NCBI GenBank assembly: GCA_947630805.1
Contig: CANRIV010000006.1
Location: 1 to 64,000 of the forward strand
DNA from: an uncultured Lachnospiraceae bacterium
GTDB taxonomy: Bacteria > Bacillota > Clostridia > Lachnospirales > Lachnospiraceae
Direction: 5' to 3'
DNA length: 64,000 nucleotides
Positions 27,380 to 37,387 of the stretch are shown here, in pieces. Under the pieces are notes generated by a model. That model saw nothing but the letters and a program-made list of their open reading frames with translations, made no database searches and was not told the DNA's origin. Both the position numbers and the translations under genes were made by a program. Position 1 is the first letter of the stretch, and every line of letters begins with the position of its first letter.

Positions 27380-30191
27380 TTTTTTATATACTCTGTTAAA
27401 AATAATTAAATCAAGAATATTTATCGTCAGCCTGATTATAATAGGTCTGTTTTCCGTACTTATCTACAGAATTTTTGACTTGCAGATTGTAAATGAAAAT
27501 TACTATATGAGTACATATATCCAAAAAGCGGAAAAGACCGTTTATACTCCCGGAACCAGAGGGAAAATCCGTGATGTGAATGGAGAGATTCTGGCCTATG
27601 ATGAACTTGCGTACACGGTAAAAATTGAGGATAAGATTGACAGTTCCGATACCAAAAACGCTCAGCTAAATCATATTGTTTATAAAGCAATTCAAATTAT
27701 CGAAAAATATCAGGATAAAGTAATTGTAGATTTTCCTATCATACTGAATGATGATGGAAAGTGGGAAGCAGCTTTCTCTTCTGATGCTACCAAAAAAACA
27801 TTCATGACCAATATTTTCGGAAAAAATCTTACCGTAGACAAGCATAATTACACAAATGCTTCCGCAGGCGAGATTATGAATTATCTCAAAAACAAATTTT
27901 TTGAAGTTCAGATTGATTGTGACAATGAAATGCTCTTAAAAATTATTTCTATCCGTTACAATGTCTGGCTGAATTCTTACCAAAAATACGTTGGCACCAC
28001 CATTGCAAAAGAAGTTTCTAAAGAGACAATGGTAGCAATCTATGAAAGTGAATCGGAACTTCCAGGAGTGACAATAGAGGAGAGCACAATCCGCAAATAC
28101 AAAGACAGTCAGTATTTTGCACCCATTATCGGCTACACAGGCACAATTTCTACCGAACAGATGGAGCAGTACAACGCCAGAGGTGCGAATTATATTAACA
28201 GCGATATTGTTGGAAAAGCCGGAATTGAAGAAAATATGGAAGAATATCTTCAGGGAAAGCGGGGAGAAGAAAAAATTTTTGTTGACGGTACCGGTAAAGT
28301 GCTGAGTACAATTTCAAAAAAAGATTCCTCTGTAGGCAATGACGTTTATCTTACGATTGACGCCAAATTGCAGCGTGCCGCTTATAAAATGTTGGAAAAA
28401 CGAATCGCATCTATTCTGATTTCAGAAATTGTAAATTATGATGTAGATGATAAAAATCAGACCGACGAAGAACTGCATTATATTTCCGTGAAAAAAATTT
28501 ACTCACAACTGGTTTCCAATAATGTGGTAAGTCTGAGTCATCTTGCTAAAAAATCTACGGAAAATGAAGCAAATGTATATAAGAAATATAAAGAAAGCGT
28601 CTCAGAGGCGGTTTCAAAATTAAAATCCCAACTCAATTCCAAAGGAGAGGTTTATAATGACCTGAAAGAGGAATTTCAGGATTATTACGACTATATTTAT
28701 GACTTATTAAAGAATGATGGTATTTTGCTTTCTTCGGCCATTGATACGGAAGATAAAACTTATCTGCGCTATGTAGATGGAAAAATCAGCATGAATGAGT
28801 TTATTAAATATGCTATTACAAAAAACTGGATTACCCTGGATAATCTGGACGTATCCGATTCCTACCTTTCCACGGAAGAAACTTATGCGTTGATTAAAGA
28901 ACATATTATTGATGACTTAAAACATAATACATCTTTTGGAAAAAGAGTAGTTTATTACAGAATATTTGACGGTACGATTCACGGCAGTGAGATTTGTATG
29001 CTTCTATATGACCAGAACGTTTTAGAAAAAGATACTGCAACATACAACAGTCTACGCTCCTATGATTCTTATGTCACCTACAGATTTATCATAAAACAGA
29101 TAAAAAAATTAAATATTACTCCGGCACAGTTGGCTCTTGACCCATGTTCGGGCTCTGTAGTTGTCACAGATCCTGATACCGGAAGAGTCAGAGCGCTGGT
29201 AACATATCCAAGCTATGACAATAATATGCTTTCCGGTACAGTCGATCCGGAATACTGGGCCAAACTGGTAGATGACCAGTCAGATCCATTGTACAACAGA
29301 GCAACACAGGGCTCCACAGCACCGGGCTCCACATTTAAAATGTGTACTTCCATGGCAGCACTGGAAGAAGGTGTGGTTTCCCAATATGAAATCATCAATG
29401 CCAAAGGAAAATTTGAGGAGATTAAACCTTCCCCAAAATGCTGGATATATCCGCAAGGTACCCACGGAAATATTAATATTATGGACGCGATTGCAAAATC
29501 CTGTAACTATTTCTTTTATGAAATGGGATACAGACTGGGAAAAAGCAACGGCTTGTATGACAGTATGGTGGGTCTGAATAAAATGGAAAAATATGCGACA
29601 AACCTGGGATTAAATATGCTTTCCGGTGTTGAAATTACGGAGAGGGAGCCACACTTTTCCACAGAAAGCGCAGTACATTCTGCTATTGGTCAGGGAAGTC
29701 ATGCCTATACCCCGGTACAGATTGCAAGATATGTTTCTACTTTAGCTAACGGCGGGAAAAATTATGACCTTACGTTGATTGGAAAAGTAGAATCTTCTTC
29801 AGGAAAGACCATACTAAATAATAAATCAAAACTGCATAATACAGTAGAAGCTTCCAGCAGCACCTGGGATGCCATTCATACCGGCATGCGTCGGGTTGTT
29901 ACAAGCGGAACTGTTTATACTTTTTTTCAGGATACCAAAATTGATATTGCCGGAAAATCTGGAACAGCACAGGAAAATAAACACAGAAATTCACACGCTC
30001 TGTTTGTGGCCTATGCTCCTTACCGGAATCCGGAACTTGCCGTCTGTGCAGTAATTCCTTTTGGAAATTCTTCTCATGATTCGGCAGAGCTGGCAAAAAA
30101 TGTAATACAATATTATTTTGGAGAACTGACAGATAAAGATATTAATAAAGACGTCAAACGTGACAATACCAAAAATGTAATTCGGGATTAA
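27369..30191 (+). CDS. Penicillin-binding protein 2 (transpeptidase), long variant
   Basis: RGKIRDVNGEILAYDELAYTV, GSTAPGSTFKM (SxxK), KSGTAQE; TTG start inferred. Confidence 0.92.
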   Translation: MISDFLYTLLKIIKSRIFIVSLIIIGLFSVLIYRIFDLQIVNENYYMSTYIQKAEKTVYTPGTRGKIRDVNGEILAYDELAYTVKIEDKIDSSDTKNAQLNHIVYKAIQIIEKYQDKVIVDFPIILNDDGKWEAAFSSDATKKTFMTNIFGKNLTVDKHNYTNASAGEIMNYLKNKFFEVQIDCDNEMLLKIISIRYNVWLNSYQKYVGTTIAKEVSKETMVAIYESESELPGVTIEESTIRKYKDSQYFAPIIGYTGTISTEQMEQYNARGANYINSDIVGKAGIEENMEEYLQGKRGEEKIFVDGTGKVLSTISKKDSSVGNDVYLTIDAKLQRAAYKMLEKRIASILISEIVNYDVDDKNQTDEELHYISVKKIYSQLVSNNVVSLSHLAKKSTENEANVYKKYKESVSEAVSKLKSQLNSKGEVYNDLKEEFQDYYDYIYDLLKNDGILLSSAIDTEDKTYLRYVDGKISMNEFIKYAITKNWITLDNLDVSDSYLSTEETYALIKEHIIDDLKHNTSFGKRVVYYRIFDGTIHGSEICMLLYDQNVLEKDTATYNSLRSYDSYVTYRFIIKQIKKLNITPAQLALDPCSGSVVVTDPDTGRVRALVTYPSYDNNMLSGTVDPEYWAKLVDDQSDPLYNRATQGSTAPGSTFKMCTSMAALEEGVVSQYEIINAKGKFEEIKPSPKCWIYPQGTHGNINIMDAIAKSCNYFFYEMGYRLGKSNGLYDSMVGLNKMEKYATNLGLNMLSGVEITEREPHFSTESAVHSAIGQGSHAYTPVQIARYVSTLANGGKNYDLTLIGKVESSSGKTILNNKSKLHNTVEASSSTWDAIHTGMRRVVTSGTVYTFFQDTKIDIAGKSGTAQENKHRNSHALFVAYAPYRNPELAVCAVIPFGNSSHDSAELAKNVIQYYFGELTDKDINKDVKRDNTKNVIRD

Positions 30192-30251
30192 ACTTTGTCT
30201 CCTGAATAAAATACAAAAGATAACTATATCTATTTTATTTTAGGAGGAAAA

Positions 30252-31049
30252 ATGGGAGAAGTAATTGTAATAACTTCAGGAAAAGGTGGTGTTGGAAAGA
30301 CAACAATCACAGCAAATTTAAGTATTGCACTTTCAAAAATGGGAAAAAGTGTAGTTGCAATCGATACAGATATCGGTTTGAGAAATCTGGATGTCGTCAT
30401 GGGGTTGGAAAACCATATTGTGTACAACATTGTGGATGTCATTGAAGGAAACTGCCGTCTGAAACAGGCAATGATACGTGACCGCCGCCATGACAATCTC
30501 TATCTGCTGCCCAGTGCGCAATCAAAGGACAAAGATTCGATTACGCCGCAGCAAATGATTGAATTAACAGAATCATTAAAATCTCAGTTTGATTATATCA
30601 TAATCGATTGTCCTGCCGGGATAGAGCAGGGATTCAAAAACGCCATTGCCGGGGCTTCCAAGGCGATTGTCGTAACTACACCTGAAGTCTCTGCAATCAG
30701 AGATGCAGACAGAATTATCGGATTACTGGAAAAAGACGGAATTTATCCTATTTACCTGCTGGTAAATAAACTTCGTCCCGAACTTATCAAACGGGGCGAT
30801 ATGATGTCAGAAACAGATGTCCATGAAATTTTGGGTACAGAAATTATCGGCTGCATTAACGATGATGTGAATGTCGTAATTGCTACCAACAGAGGCGAAG
30901 CTGTCGTAGACCAGAATACTGCTTCCGGAAAGGCGATTACCAACATTGCCAAAAAAATAGCCGGAGTAGAGGTTTATCACAAAAACAGTGAGAGCCGGTT
31001 TTCCATTTTGTTTTTCAAAAATATTTTCAGTAAGGGGGCGTCAAAATGA
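30252..31049 (+). CDS. minD: Septum site-determining ATPase MinD
   Basis: ITSGKGGVGKTTITANLSIAL, DTDIGLRNLDVVMGLE. Confidence 0.96.
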   Translation: MGEVIVITSGKGGVGKTTITANLSIALSKMGKSVVAIDTDIGLRNLDVVMGLENHIVYNIVDVIEGNCRLKQAMIRDRRHDNLYLLPSAQSKDKDSITPQQMIELTESLKSQFDYIIIDCPAGIEQGFKNAIAGASKAIVVTTPEVSAIRDADRIIGLLEKDGIYPIYLLVNKLRPELIKRGDMMSETDVHEILGTEIIGCINDDVNVVIATNRGEAVVDQNTASGKAITNIAKKIAGVEVYHKNSESRFSILFFKNIFSKGASK

Positions 31050-31291
31050 TTTTTAGAAGATTTTTTTATAGAAAACATTCCGGAAAGATTGCCAGAGACC
31101 GCTTGAAAATCCTTCTGGTCACAGATCGAATCGGTTGCAATCCGGCTACAACCGAATCCATAAAAAGAGATATTATTCACGTTATCTCAAAGTACATAGA
31201 CATTGATAAAGAAAACTGTATCATAGAAATACATCACGAAAACAGCCCATATCTTATGGCTAACATACCAATAAAAGAGGTCAAAATTTAA
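31046..31291 (+). CDS. minE: Cell division topological specificity factor MinE
   Basis: AKDRLKILLVTDR-like motif (ARDRLKILLVTDRIG), size, overlap with minD. Confidence 0.92.
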   Translation: MIFRRFFYRKHSGKIARDRLKILLVTDRIGCNPATTESIKRDIIHVISKYIDIDKENCIIEIHHENSPYLMANIPIKEVKI

Positions 31292-32433
31292 TGATAAAAT
31301 CAGCTATTGAAACCATAAAAAAATACAAATTGTCCAATTTAAATTTCCGTCTTCTGATTTATGTTATTGCTACAACAATTATCGGCATCTTTTGTATCGG
31401 AAGCGCAACAGAGGGAGAGAATTTTCAAGGGAAGCAGATTATTGGTCTGATTCTGGGCATAATTATGCTGATTTTCTTTTCTCTGCTCAGCTATAAGCTG
31501 TTATTCAAATTTTATTGGGTCTTGTATGCTTTAACTGTGGGAATGCTGATACTGGTTATTATAATCGGTACAATTAACAAAGGCGCAAAACGATGGATTG
31601 ACCTTGGTTTTACCCAATTTCAGCCATCGGAATTTGCTAAAATATTTTTGATTATTTTTCTTTCCATGTATTTATATAAACGGATAAAAACATTAAATAC
31701 ATTTAAAACGCTGGCAGGAGGAGTAGCTTTCTTTCTGATTCCTTTATTCCTCATTTTTTTACAACCGGATTTATCTACAACAATAGTTATTTTTCTTACA
31801 TTTTGTGCTATAATGTTTTTATCGGGAATCAATCATAAAATTATAAGCGGTGTGCTAATTGTCTCTATCCCGATTGTCTGCATTGTAGGTTATTTTGCAG
31901 TACAACCGGGAAATAGCATACTTCATGGATATCAATATGATCGTATTGTAGGCTTTTTCCAGGAAGACAATGAAAATGCACAGCGTATCAGATACCAGCA
32001 GGAAAATTCATTGCTTGCTATCGGCTCCGGAGGTCTGACCGGAAAGGGACTGGATAACAATACTGTAACTTCTGTCAAAAATGGCAATCTGTTATCCGAA
32101 TCCCATACAGACTTTATTTTTACTATTGTAGGCGAAGAGCTTGGCTTTATCGGTGGGGCATCTGTAATTCTGTTACTGTTCTTAATTATCTTTGAATGTT
32201 TTCTGACGGGATTCAGAGCACCAACCTTTAGTGGCAAATTATTTTGTTTCGGTTTTGGCGTACTGATTGCCATACAGACGTTTGTCAATATATCTGTGGC
32301 TACCATGTTGTTGCCGAACACCGGAATTACTCTGCCGTTTGTCAGTTACGGACTAACTTCACTCATCAGTATGTACTGTGGTATCGGCATTGTGATTAAT
32401 ATCGGACTGCAGAAGAAAAAGGCAATCATTTAG
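31291..32433 (+). CDS. RodA/FtsW/SpoVE family glycosyltransferase
   Basis: GAKRWIDLGFTQFQPSEFAKI, SHTDFIFTIVGEELGFIG, LPFVSYGLTSL. Confidence 0.93.
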   Translation: MIKSAIETIKKYKLSNLNFRLLIYVIATTIIGIFCIGSATEGENFQGKQIIGLILGIIMLIFFSLLSYKLLFKFYWVLYALTVGMLILVIIIGTINKGAKRWIDLGFTQFQPSEFAKIFLIIFLSMYLYKRIKTLNTFKTLAGGVAFFLIPLFLIFLQPDLSTTIVIFLTFCAIMFLSGINHKIISGVLIVSIPIVCIVGYFAVQPGNSILHGYQYDRIVGFFQEDNENAQRIRYQQENSLLAIGSGGLTGKGLDNNTVTSVKNGNLLSESHTDFIFTIVGEELGFIGGASVILLLFLIIFECFLTGFRAPTFSGKLFCFGFGVLIAIQTFVNISVATMLLPNTGITLPFVSYGLTSLISMYCGIGIVINIGLQKKKAII

Positions 32434-32447
32434 AAATGGAGGAATTT

Positions 32448-32846
32448 ATGAACATCGGATTAATCGCACATGACTCAAAGAAAAAACTTATGCAAAATTT
32501 CTGTATCGCATACAGAGGAATTTTGTGCCAACATTCACTTTATGCTACCGGAACTACCGGAAGACTAATCGAAGAAGCAGCCAATCTGAGTGTTTATAAA
32601 TATCTTGCCGGGCATTTGGGAGGAGAACAGCAAATGTCTTCTCAGATTGAACAAAATGATTTGGATTTATTGATTTTTCTACGGGATCCGCTCAATCCCA
32701 AATCGCATGAGCCCGATATCCATAAGGCCGTCCGCCTGTGCGATATCCACAATATTCCACTGGCAACCAATGTTGCAACGGCAGAATTGCTAATCAAATC
32801 TTTGAGCCGGGGCGATTTAGAATGGAGAGAAATATACAAAAATTAA
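32448..32846 (+). CDS. mgsA: Methylglyoxal synthase
   Basis: IGLIAHDSKKKLM, LYATGTTG, FLRDPLNPKSHEPDIHKAVRLCDIHNIPLATNVATAE. Confidence 0.96.
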   Translation: MNIGLIAHDSKKKLMQNFCIAYRGILCQHSLYATGTTGRLIEEAANLSVYKYLAGHLGGEQQMSSQIEQNDLDLLIFLRDPLNPKSHEPDIHKAVRLCDIHNIPLATNVATAELLIKSLSRGDLEWREIYKN

Positions 32847-32909
32847 GTACTATCGTGAACATAGTACTATATATATTATATTAAGATAATCTTTAAGGAG
32901 GAAACTGGT

Positions 32910-33323
32910 ATGATTCAAATCATCTGCGGAGAAAAGGGAAAGGGAAAAACAAAAGAAATGCTGAAAAATGCAAACGAAATGATTGCAGACGCACAGGGAG
33001 CAATCGTATATGTAGACAAAAGTTCTCAACACATATACGAATTGAACAACCAAATCCGGTTAATCAACATTACGGAATATCCAATTCATACATATGAAGG
33101 ATTTATCGGTTTTGTTTCAGGACTGTTATCCGGAAACCATGATATCGAATGTATCTTTATTGACAGTCTTATGAAAGTGGCATGTCTGGACTCGGATAAG
33201 ATTGAAGCCGCAATTAATACTTTGGACAAACTTAGTGAGAATGTAAAATTTATTTGCAGCATTTCAATGAAAGATACAGAACTTCCGGAAACAGCAAAAG
33301 ATAAAATATTAGTTTCCTGTTAA
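32910..33323 (+). CDS. Small uncharacterised P-loop protein
   Basis: Walker A-like GEKGKGKTK at N-terminus, Walker B-like ECIFID; good RBS AAGGAGGAAA. Confidence 0.7.
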   Translation: MIQIICGEKGKGKTKEMLKNANEMIADAQGAIVYVDKSSQHIYELNNQIRLINITEYPIHTYEGFIGFVSGLLSGNHDIECIFIDSLMKVACLDSDKIEAAINTLDKLSENVKFICSISMKDTELPETAKDKILVSC

Positions 33324-33344
33324 GTTTGTTTTCCATATCTCATA

Positions 33345-33452
33345 GATTATGAAACACATCAAGTGTTTCATAATCGTACTTGACCAGCTCCATCAGGAGC
33401 ACGCTTTGCGAAGCAAAGTTTTGAAACGGTTATATCCTTTACCGTTTCAAAA
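33345..33452 (+). repeat. Structured intergenic repeat, copy 2 (same three hairpins plus a fourth 12-bp hairpin)
   Basis: GATTATGAAACAC-ATCAA-GTGTTTCATAATC; GCTCC-ATCA-GGAGC; CTTTGC-GAA-GCAAAG; TTTTGAAACGGT/ACCGTTTCAAAA. Confidence 0.8.
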
Positions 33453-33483
33453 GTTATACATTACATAAATCTATTTCAGACAA

Positions 33484-33541
33484 AATAAAAGCATTTGTAC
33501 TTTTCATAAAAGATACAAATGCTTTTATTGTTTTATTTTTT
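33484..33541. terminator. Bidirectional Rho-independent terminator
   Basis: 16-bp perfect stem AATAAAAGCATTTGTA/TACAAATGCTTTTATT then T-rich tract; between convergent genes. Confidence 0.85.
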
Positions 33542-33748
33542 TTCCCCAAAGGAACAGATTCTTCCAAAAAGACTAATCGTATATAATCCGCATAATCCAA
33601 TGATGGCATATATGATTCTTGAAATCCATGTCATATCACCAAAGAGGAATGCTACCAAATCAAATTTGAAAAAACCAATCAGACCCCAGTTTATTGCTCC
33701 TATAATTACTAATGCAAGTACCAGATAATCAAAACCTTTTGAATTCAT
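33533..33748 (-). CDS. DUF378 small membrane protein
   Basis: DYLVLALVIIGAINWGLIGFFKFDLVAFLFG. Confidence 0.88.
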   Translation of the reverse strand: MNSKGFDYLVLALVIIGAINWGLIGFFKFDLVAFLFGDMTWISRIIYAIIGLCGLYTISLFGRICSFGEKK

Positions 33749-33886
33749 AAATACTTTACCTCCTTTATGTTCTTTATTATATTTTCCAATATATTAAAAA
33801 TAATACATTAAAACAAAAACAATTATGTAAATATTGACTAACTTACAGTTTTATTAGATAATTAACAGTAGTTTAAGGAGGCAGTC

Positions 33887-35272
33887 ATGTCTGCGAAAAA
33901 AAAGAACGTCGTGCGATACAGATCCAATATTCATTTAAATGCCGGAATTGTCATTTTCGGTCTTATTTTAATTTATCTTTTTATTAATATTGTTATTTAT
34001 TTTACTACAGAGAGAACTGCCTTTTACGAAGTAGTTTCCGGCACCAATTCGGAAGAAGCCAACAATTCTTTTACGGGAATAGCGCTGAGAGATGAAACGA
34101 TAAAATATGCAAAATCATCCGGTTATATTGATTATTATGTGCGCGAAGGTTCCAGAATATCAGCAAATACTACTTTGTACAGTATCGATGAGAGCGGTGA
34201 GTTAAATGATCTTTTGACAGAAATGAACAGGGAAAATTCCAAATTGACTTCTGAGAACATTGATACGATTTCCAACTTACTTTACGATTTCAGCAACAAC
34301 TTTGACGCTATGAATTTTTCTGATACTTATAATTTTAAAAATACATTAAAAGGTACTGTGATTGATTTAATCAATATGAATTCCCTGCAAAAGCTTGCTT
34401 CCAAAGAAGGAAAACATTTTTCCATTAATAAATCCGGCGTATCAGGAATTGTTCTGTACCGCGTAGACGATTATGAAACATTGACTGCGAAAAAATTAAA
34501 ACAAACGCATTTTGATAAAAACGCTTACACGGCCGCGCTATTTTCTTCCGGAGACAAAATAGATGCAGGCACGCCGATATATAAGACAATTCAGAACGAG
34601 GAGTGGAGCATCGCTATCCAGCTCTCTAATCAGGAGAAAAAAAGGTACAGAAAGACCACCGGAATTCAGATTAAATTTTTAAAAGACGGTTTAACAACCA
34701 CAGCAAATTTTGAAATTGTAAAGGGCGCTGATAAGAGAAGTTATGGAATTATTTCCCTTTCCAAATATGCCATACGCTATGCAAGCGACCGTTTTATCGA
34801 TATACAGATAATTGATAACGTCATTTCCGGACTCAAAATTCCAAAATCTTCACTGGCATCGAAAAACTTGTATATTATACCAAAAGAATATGGCTCTATC
34901 GGAGGAGAGCAGCAGAAAATAAGCTTTAACCGTCAGGTGACAAAAAAAGGAAAAACTTCCACGGAAATTTATTATCCGTCTATTGCATATTCTGATGATA
35001 ATTTTTATTATGTCTCTACAACCTTATTCAATAACGGAGATATTTTGATTAAAAATGATTCCTCAGAACAATTTATTATTGGAAAAACACAAAAGTTTGT
35101 AGGCGTGTACAATATCAATAACGGATACACAATCTTTACCAGAGTAAATATCCTGGACACCACAAAAGAATATTATATTGTGGAATCTGGTAACAACTAC
35201 GGACTTGCTGTCTATGACAGGATTGTTTTAGATGCTTCAAACGTAACAGAAAATCAGATTATTTTTCAGTAA
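33887..35272 (+). CDS. HlyD-like membrane-anchored adaptor protein
   Basis: N-terminal TM; lipoyl/barrel-sandwich-like regions (ALRDETIKYAKSSGYIDYYVREGSRISANTTLYSID). Confidence 0.65.
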   Translation: MSAKKKNVVRYRSNIHLNAGIVIFGLILIYLFINIVIYFTTERTAFYEVVSGTNSEEANNSFTGIALRDETIKYAKSSGYIDYYVREGSRISANTTLYSIDESGELNDLLTEMNRENSKLTSENIDTISNLLYDFSNNFDAMNFSDTYNFKNTLKGTVIDLINMNSLQKLASKEGKHFSINKSGVSGIVLYRVDDYETLTAKKLKQTHFDKNAYTAALFSSGDKIDAGTPIYKTIQNEEWSIAIQLSNQEKKRYRKTTGIQIKFLKDGLTTTANFEIVKGADKRSYGIISLSKYAIRYASDRFIDIQIIDNVISGLKIPKSSLASKNLYIIPKEYGSIGGEQQKISFNRQVTKKGKTSTEIYYPSIAYSDDNFYYVSTTLFNNGDILIKNDSSEQFIIGKTQKFVGVYNINNGYTIFTRVNILDTTKEYYIVESGNNYGLAVYDRIVLDASNVTENQIIFQ

Positions 35273-35329
35273 CTTTTTTGATATCACATAAAAAATTATA
35301 TTATGATTTATCAGGAGAACAGAACGTCT

Positions 35330-36022
35330 ATGATTTTAGAAAATATTGAACAAGTTAAAAAGAATATTACAACTGCATGCCAAAAAGTGGGCAGAGACCC
35401 GGCGCAGGTTACACTTATTGCTGTCAGTAAAACAAAACCTTATACGGCCATTGCAGAGGCCCTTCCTTCCGGAATTCTTGATTACGGAGAAAATAAAGTA
35501 CAGGAACTGGTAGAAAAATACGAACGGCTTCCCTCTGACATCCGCTGGCATATGATAGGACATTTGCAGCGCAATAAAGTAAAATATCTGGTGGGAAAAA
35601 CGTCTCTGATTCATTCCGTCGATTCCTATCGTCTGGCAGAACAAATTGAAAAAGAATTTGCAAAAGAAAATAAAATTGCAGAAATTCTCATTGAAATAAA
35701 TATGGCAGAAGAGGAAAGTAAATTTGGAATTCCTGCAAACGAAGCAGAATGGCTGATTGAAAAAATTTCTCTGCTGGAGCATATTAGAATAAAGGGGCTG
35801 ATGACCATTGCCCCATACACGGAAGATCCCGAAGAAAACCGGAAGTATTTCAGAAAAATGAAAAAATTATCAGTTGATATAGCTGCCAAAAACATATATA
35901 ATGTTAGCATGGATGTGCTCTCCATGGGTATGACCGGCGATTATCAGGTGGCGATTGAAGAAGGAGCTACCATGGTCAGAGTCGGTACCGGTATCTTCGG
36001 AGAAAGAAATTATAATACATAA
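35330..36022 (+). CDS. YggS family PLP homeostasis protein
   Basis: LIAVSKTKPYTAI, YGENKVQEL, WHMIGHLQRNKVK, LSMGMTGDYQVAIEEGATMVRVGTGIFG. Confidence 0.95.
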   Translation: MILENIEQVKKNITTACQKVGRDPAQVTLIAVSKTKPYTAIAEALPSGILDYGENKVQELVEKYERLPSDIRWHMIGHLQRNKVKYLVGKTSLIHSVDSYRLAEQIEKEFAKENKIAEILIEINMAEEESKFGIPANEAEWLIEKISLLEHIRIKGLMTIAPYTEDPEENRKYFRKMKKLSVDIAAKNIYNVSMDVLSMGMTGDYQVAIEEGATMVRVGTGIFGERNYNT

Positions 36023-36035
36023 ACAGGAGAAAAAC

Positions 36036-36605
36036 ATGTCAAAATTCAGTGATAAAATTAAAAGCATATTTACCGTTGATTATGATGAGTACGATGATGA
36101 ATATTATGATGACTACGATGATGATTTAGAGCCGGTTGCTCCAAAAACGACACGGAGTATTAAGAGAACAGAACGTGCTGTAAAAGCAGAAGAAGCTGCG
36201 CCTGCTCCAAGTTTAAAAAACGTTACGTCACAGCCTTCTTCACATTCATCCCGTGTTACAAAAATCAGGAGCAGCAAAGTGGTACCAATGCGCAGTAACA
36301 GCGAGATGGAAGTTTGTGTCATCAAACCTACTTACTATGAAAATACAAGAGATATCATTGATACATTACTGGAAGGAAAATCTGTGGTCCTCAATTTAGA
36401 AGGCATGAAGCTGGAACTTGCACAGAGAATTGTAGATTCTGTTTCCGGCGGATGCTATGCAATGCACGGAAATCTTCAAAAAATCAGCGGATATATCTAC
36501 CTCGTCACACCAAGTTCAGTAGATATTACCGGAGATTTTCAGGATTATGTCAGTGGTGATAATACAGATTATTCCTCGACATCATATTCCAGAAGAAATT
36601 ATTAA
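36036..36605 (+). CDS. sepF: Cell division protein SepF
   Basis: VCVIKPTYYENTRDIIDTLLEGKSVVLNLEGM, FLGGCYA-like SGGCYAMHGNLQKISGYIYLVTP. Confidence 0.93.
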   Translation: MSKFSDKIKSIFTVDYDEYDDEYYDDYDDDLEPVAPKTTRSIKRTERAVKAEEAAPAPSLKNVTSQPSSHSSRVTKIRSSKVVPMRSNSEMEVCVIKPTYYENTRDIIDTLLEGKSVVLNLEGMKLELAQRIVDSVSGGCYAMHGNLQKISGYIYLVTPSSVDITGDFQDYVSGDNTDYSSTSYSRRNY

Positions 36606-36607
36606 AT

Positions 36608-37366
36608 ATGAACAAAGAAGAAAGTTATTTTAAAAATCGGCTGCTGGAACTGGCAAACACAGCTTATACGAGAGAGATTCATACATATACCGATTTTCTG
36701 ACCCTTCATGAAATTAGTATATTATATTCTTGTCAATCCGAGTTGCCACCTGTAAAGGTACGGCTTTTTGGAGGAAATATTCATACGGAAAGAAAAATTG
36801 CTGTCTTTTCCCCAAAAGAAGAATTTTATCCTCCACAACCGCCGATTATAACGTTAGAAATTGCACCAATCAATCCCCGCTACTCTGACCCATTATGTCA
36901 CAGGGATTTTTTAGGTGCTATTTTAAATCTGGGAATTGTGCGAAGCAAAATCGGAGATATTTTTGTTCAAAACAATTCCGCTTACGTATATTGCATAGAA
37001 GATATGGAACAGTATATTGTCCATAACTTAAAAAAAATCCGGCATACACCGGTACAGACCCGGTCGATATCTCCGGAAGAAAATATTGAGATTACTCCAA
37101 AATTCAAAACAATTCAGAGTACCGTAGCCAATATCCGTCTTGACAGCCTTATTTCTACCGCTTTCAAGACTTCCCGCAGCAGTATTATTTCCTATATTGA
37201 AAATGGAAAAGTATTTGTTAACGGAAAACTTGTGACATCAAACGGATATGCCCTGAAAGAACAGGATATTGTCTCTGTCCGTGGAAAAGGACGTTTCATT
37301 TTCGAGAAATCACTGGGGGAAACAAAAAAAGGACGAAATCTTATTTTGATAAAAGTATATTGTTGA
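36608..37366 (+). CDS. YlmH-like S4-domain RNA-binding protein
   Basis: HRDFLGAILNLGIVRSKIGDI and C-terminal S4 domain (RLDSLISTAFKTSRSSIISYIENGKVFVNGKLV). Confidence 0.9.
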   Translation: MNKEESYFKNRLLELANTAYTREIHTYTDFLTLHEISILYSCQSELPPVKVRLFGGNIHTERKIAVFSPKEEFYPPQPPIITLEIAPINPRYSDPLCHRDFLGAILNLGIVRSKIGDIFVQNNSAYVYCIEDMEQYIVHNLKKIRHTPVQTRSISPEENIEITPKFKTIQSTVANIRLDSLISTAFKTSRSSIISYIENGKVFVNGKLVTSNGYALKEQDIVSVRGKGRFIFEKSLGETKKGRNLILIKVYC

Positions 37367-37387
37367 CGGCAACAGGAGGAACATTTT

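Noticed and set aside
32910-33323. PilT/pilus ATPase assignment
   Set aside because: Only a Walker A-like and a Walker B-like motif are present in 137 aa; no PilT-specific motifs and no pilus genes nearby.
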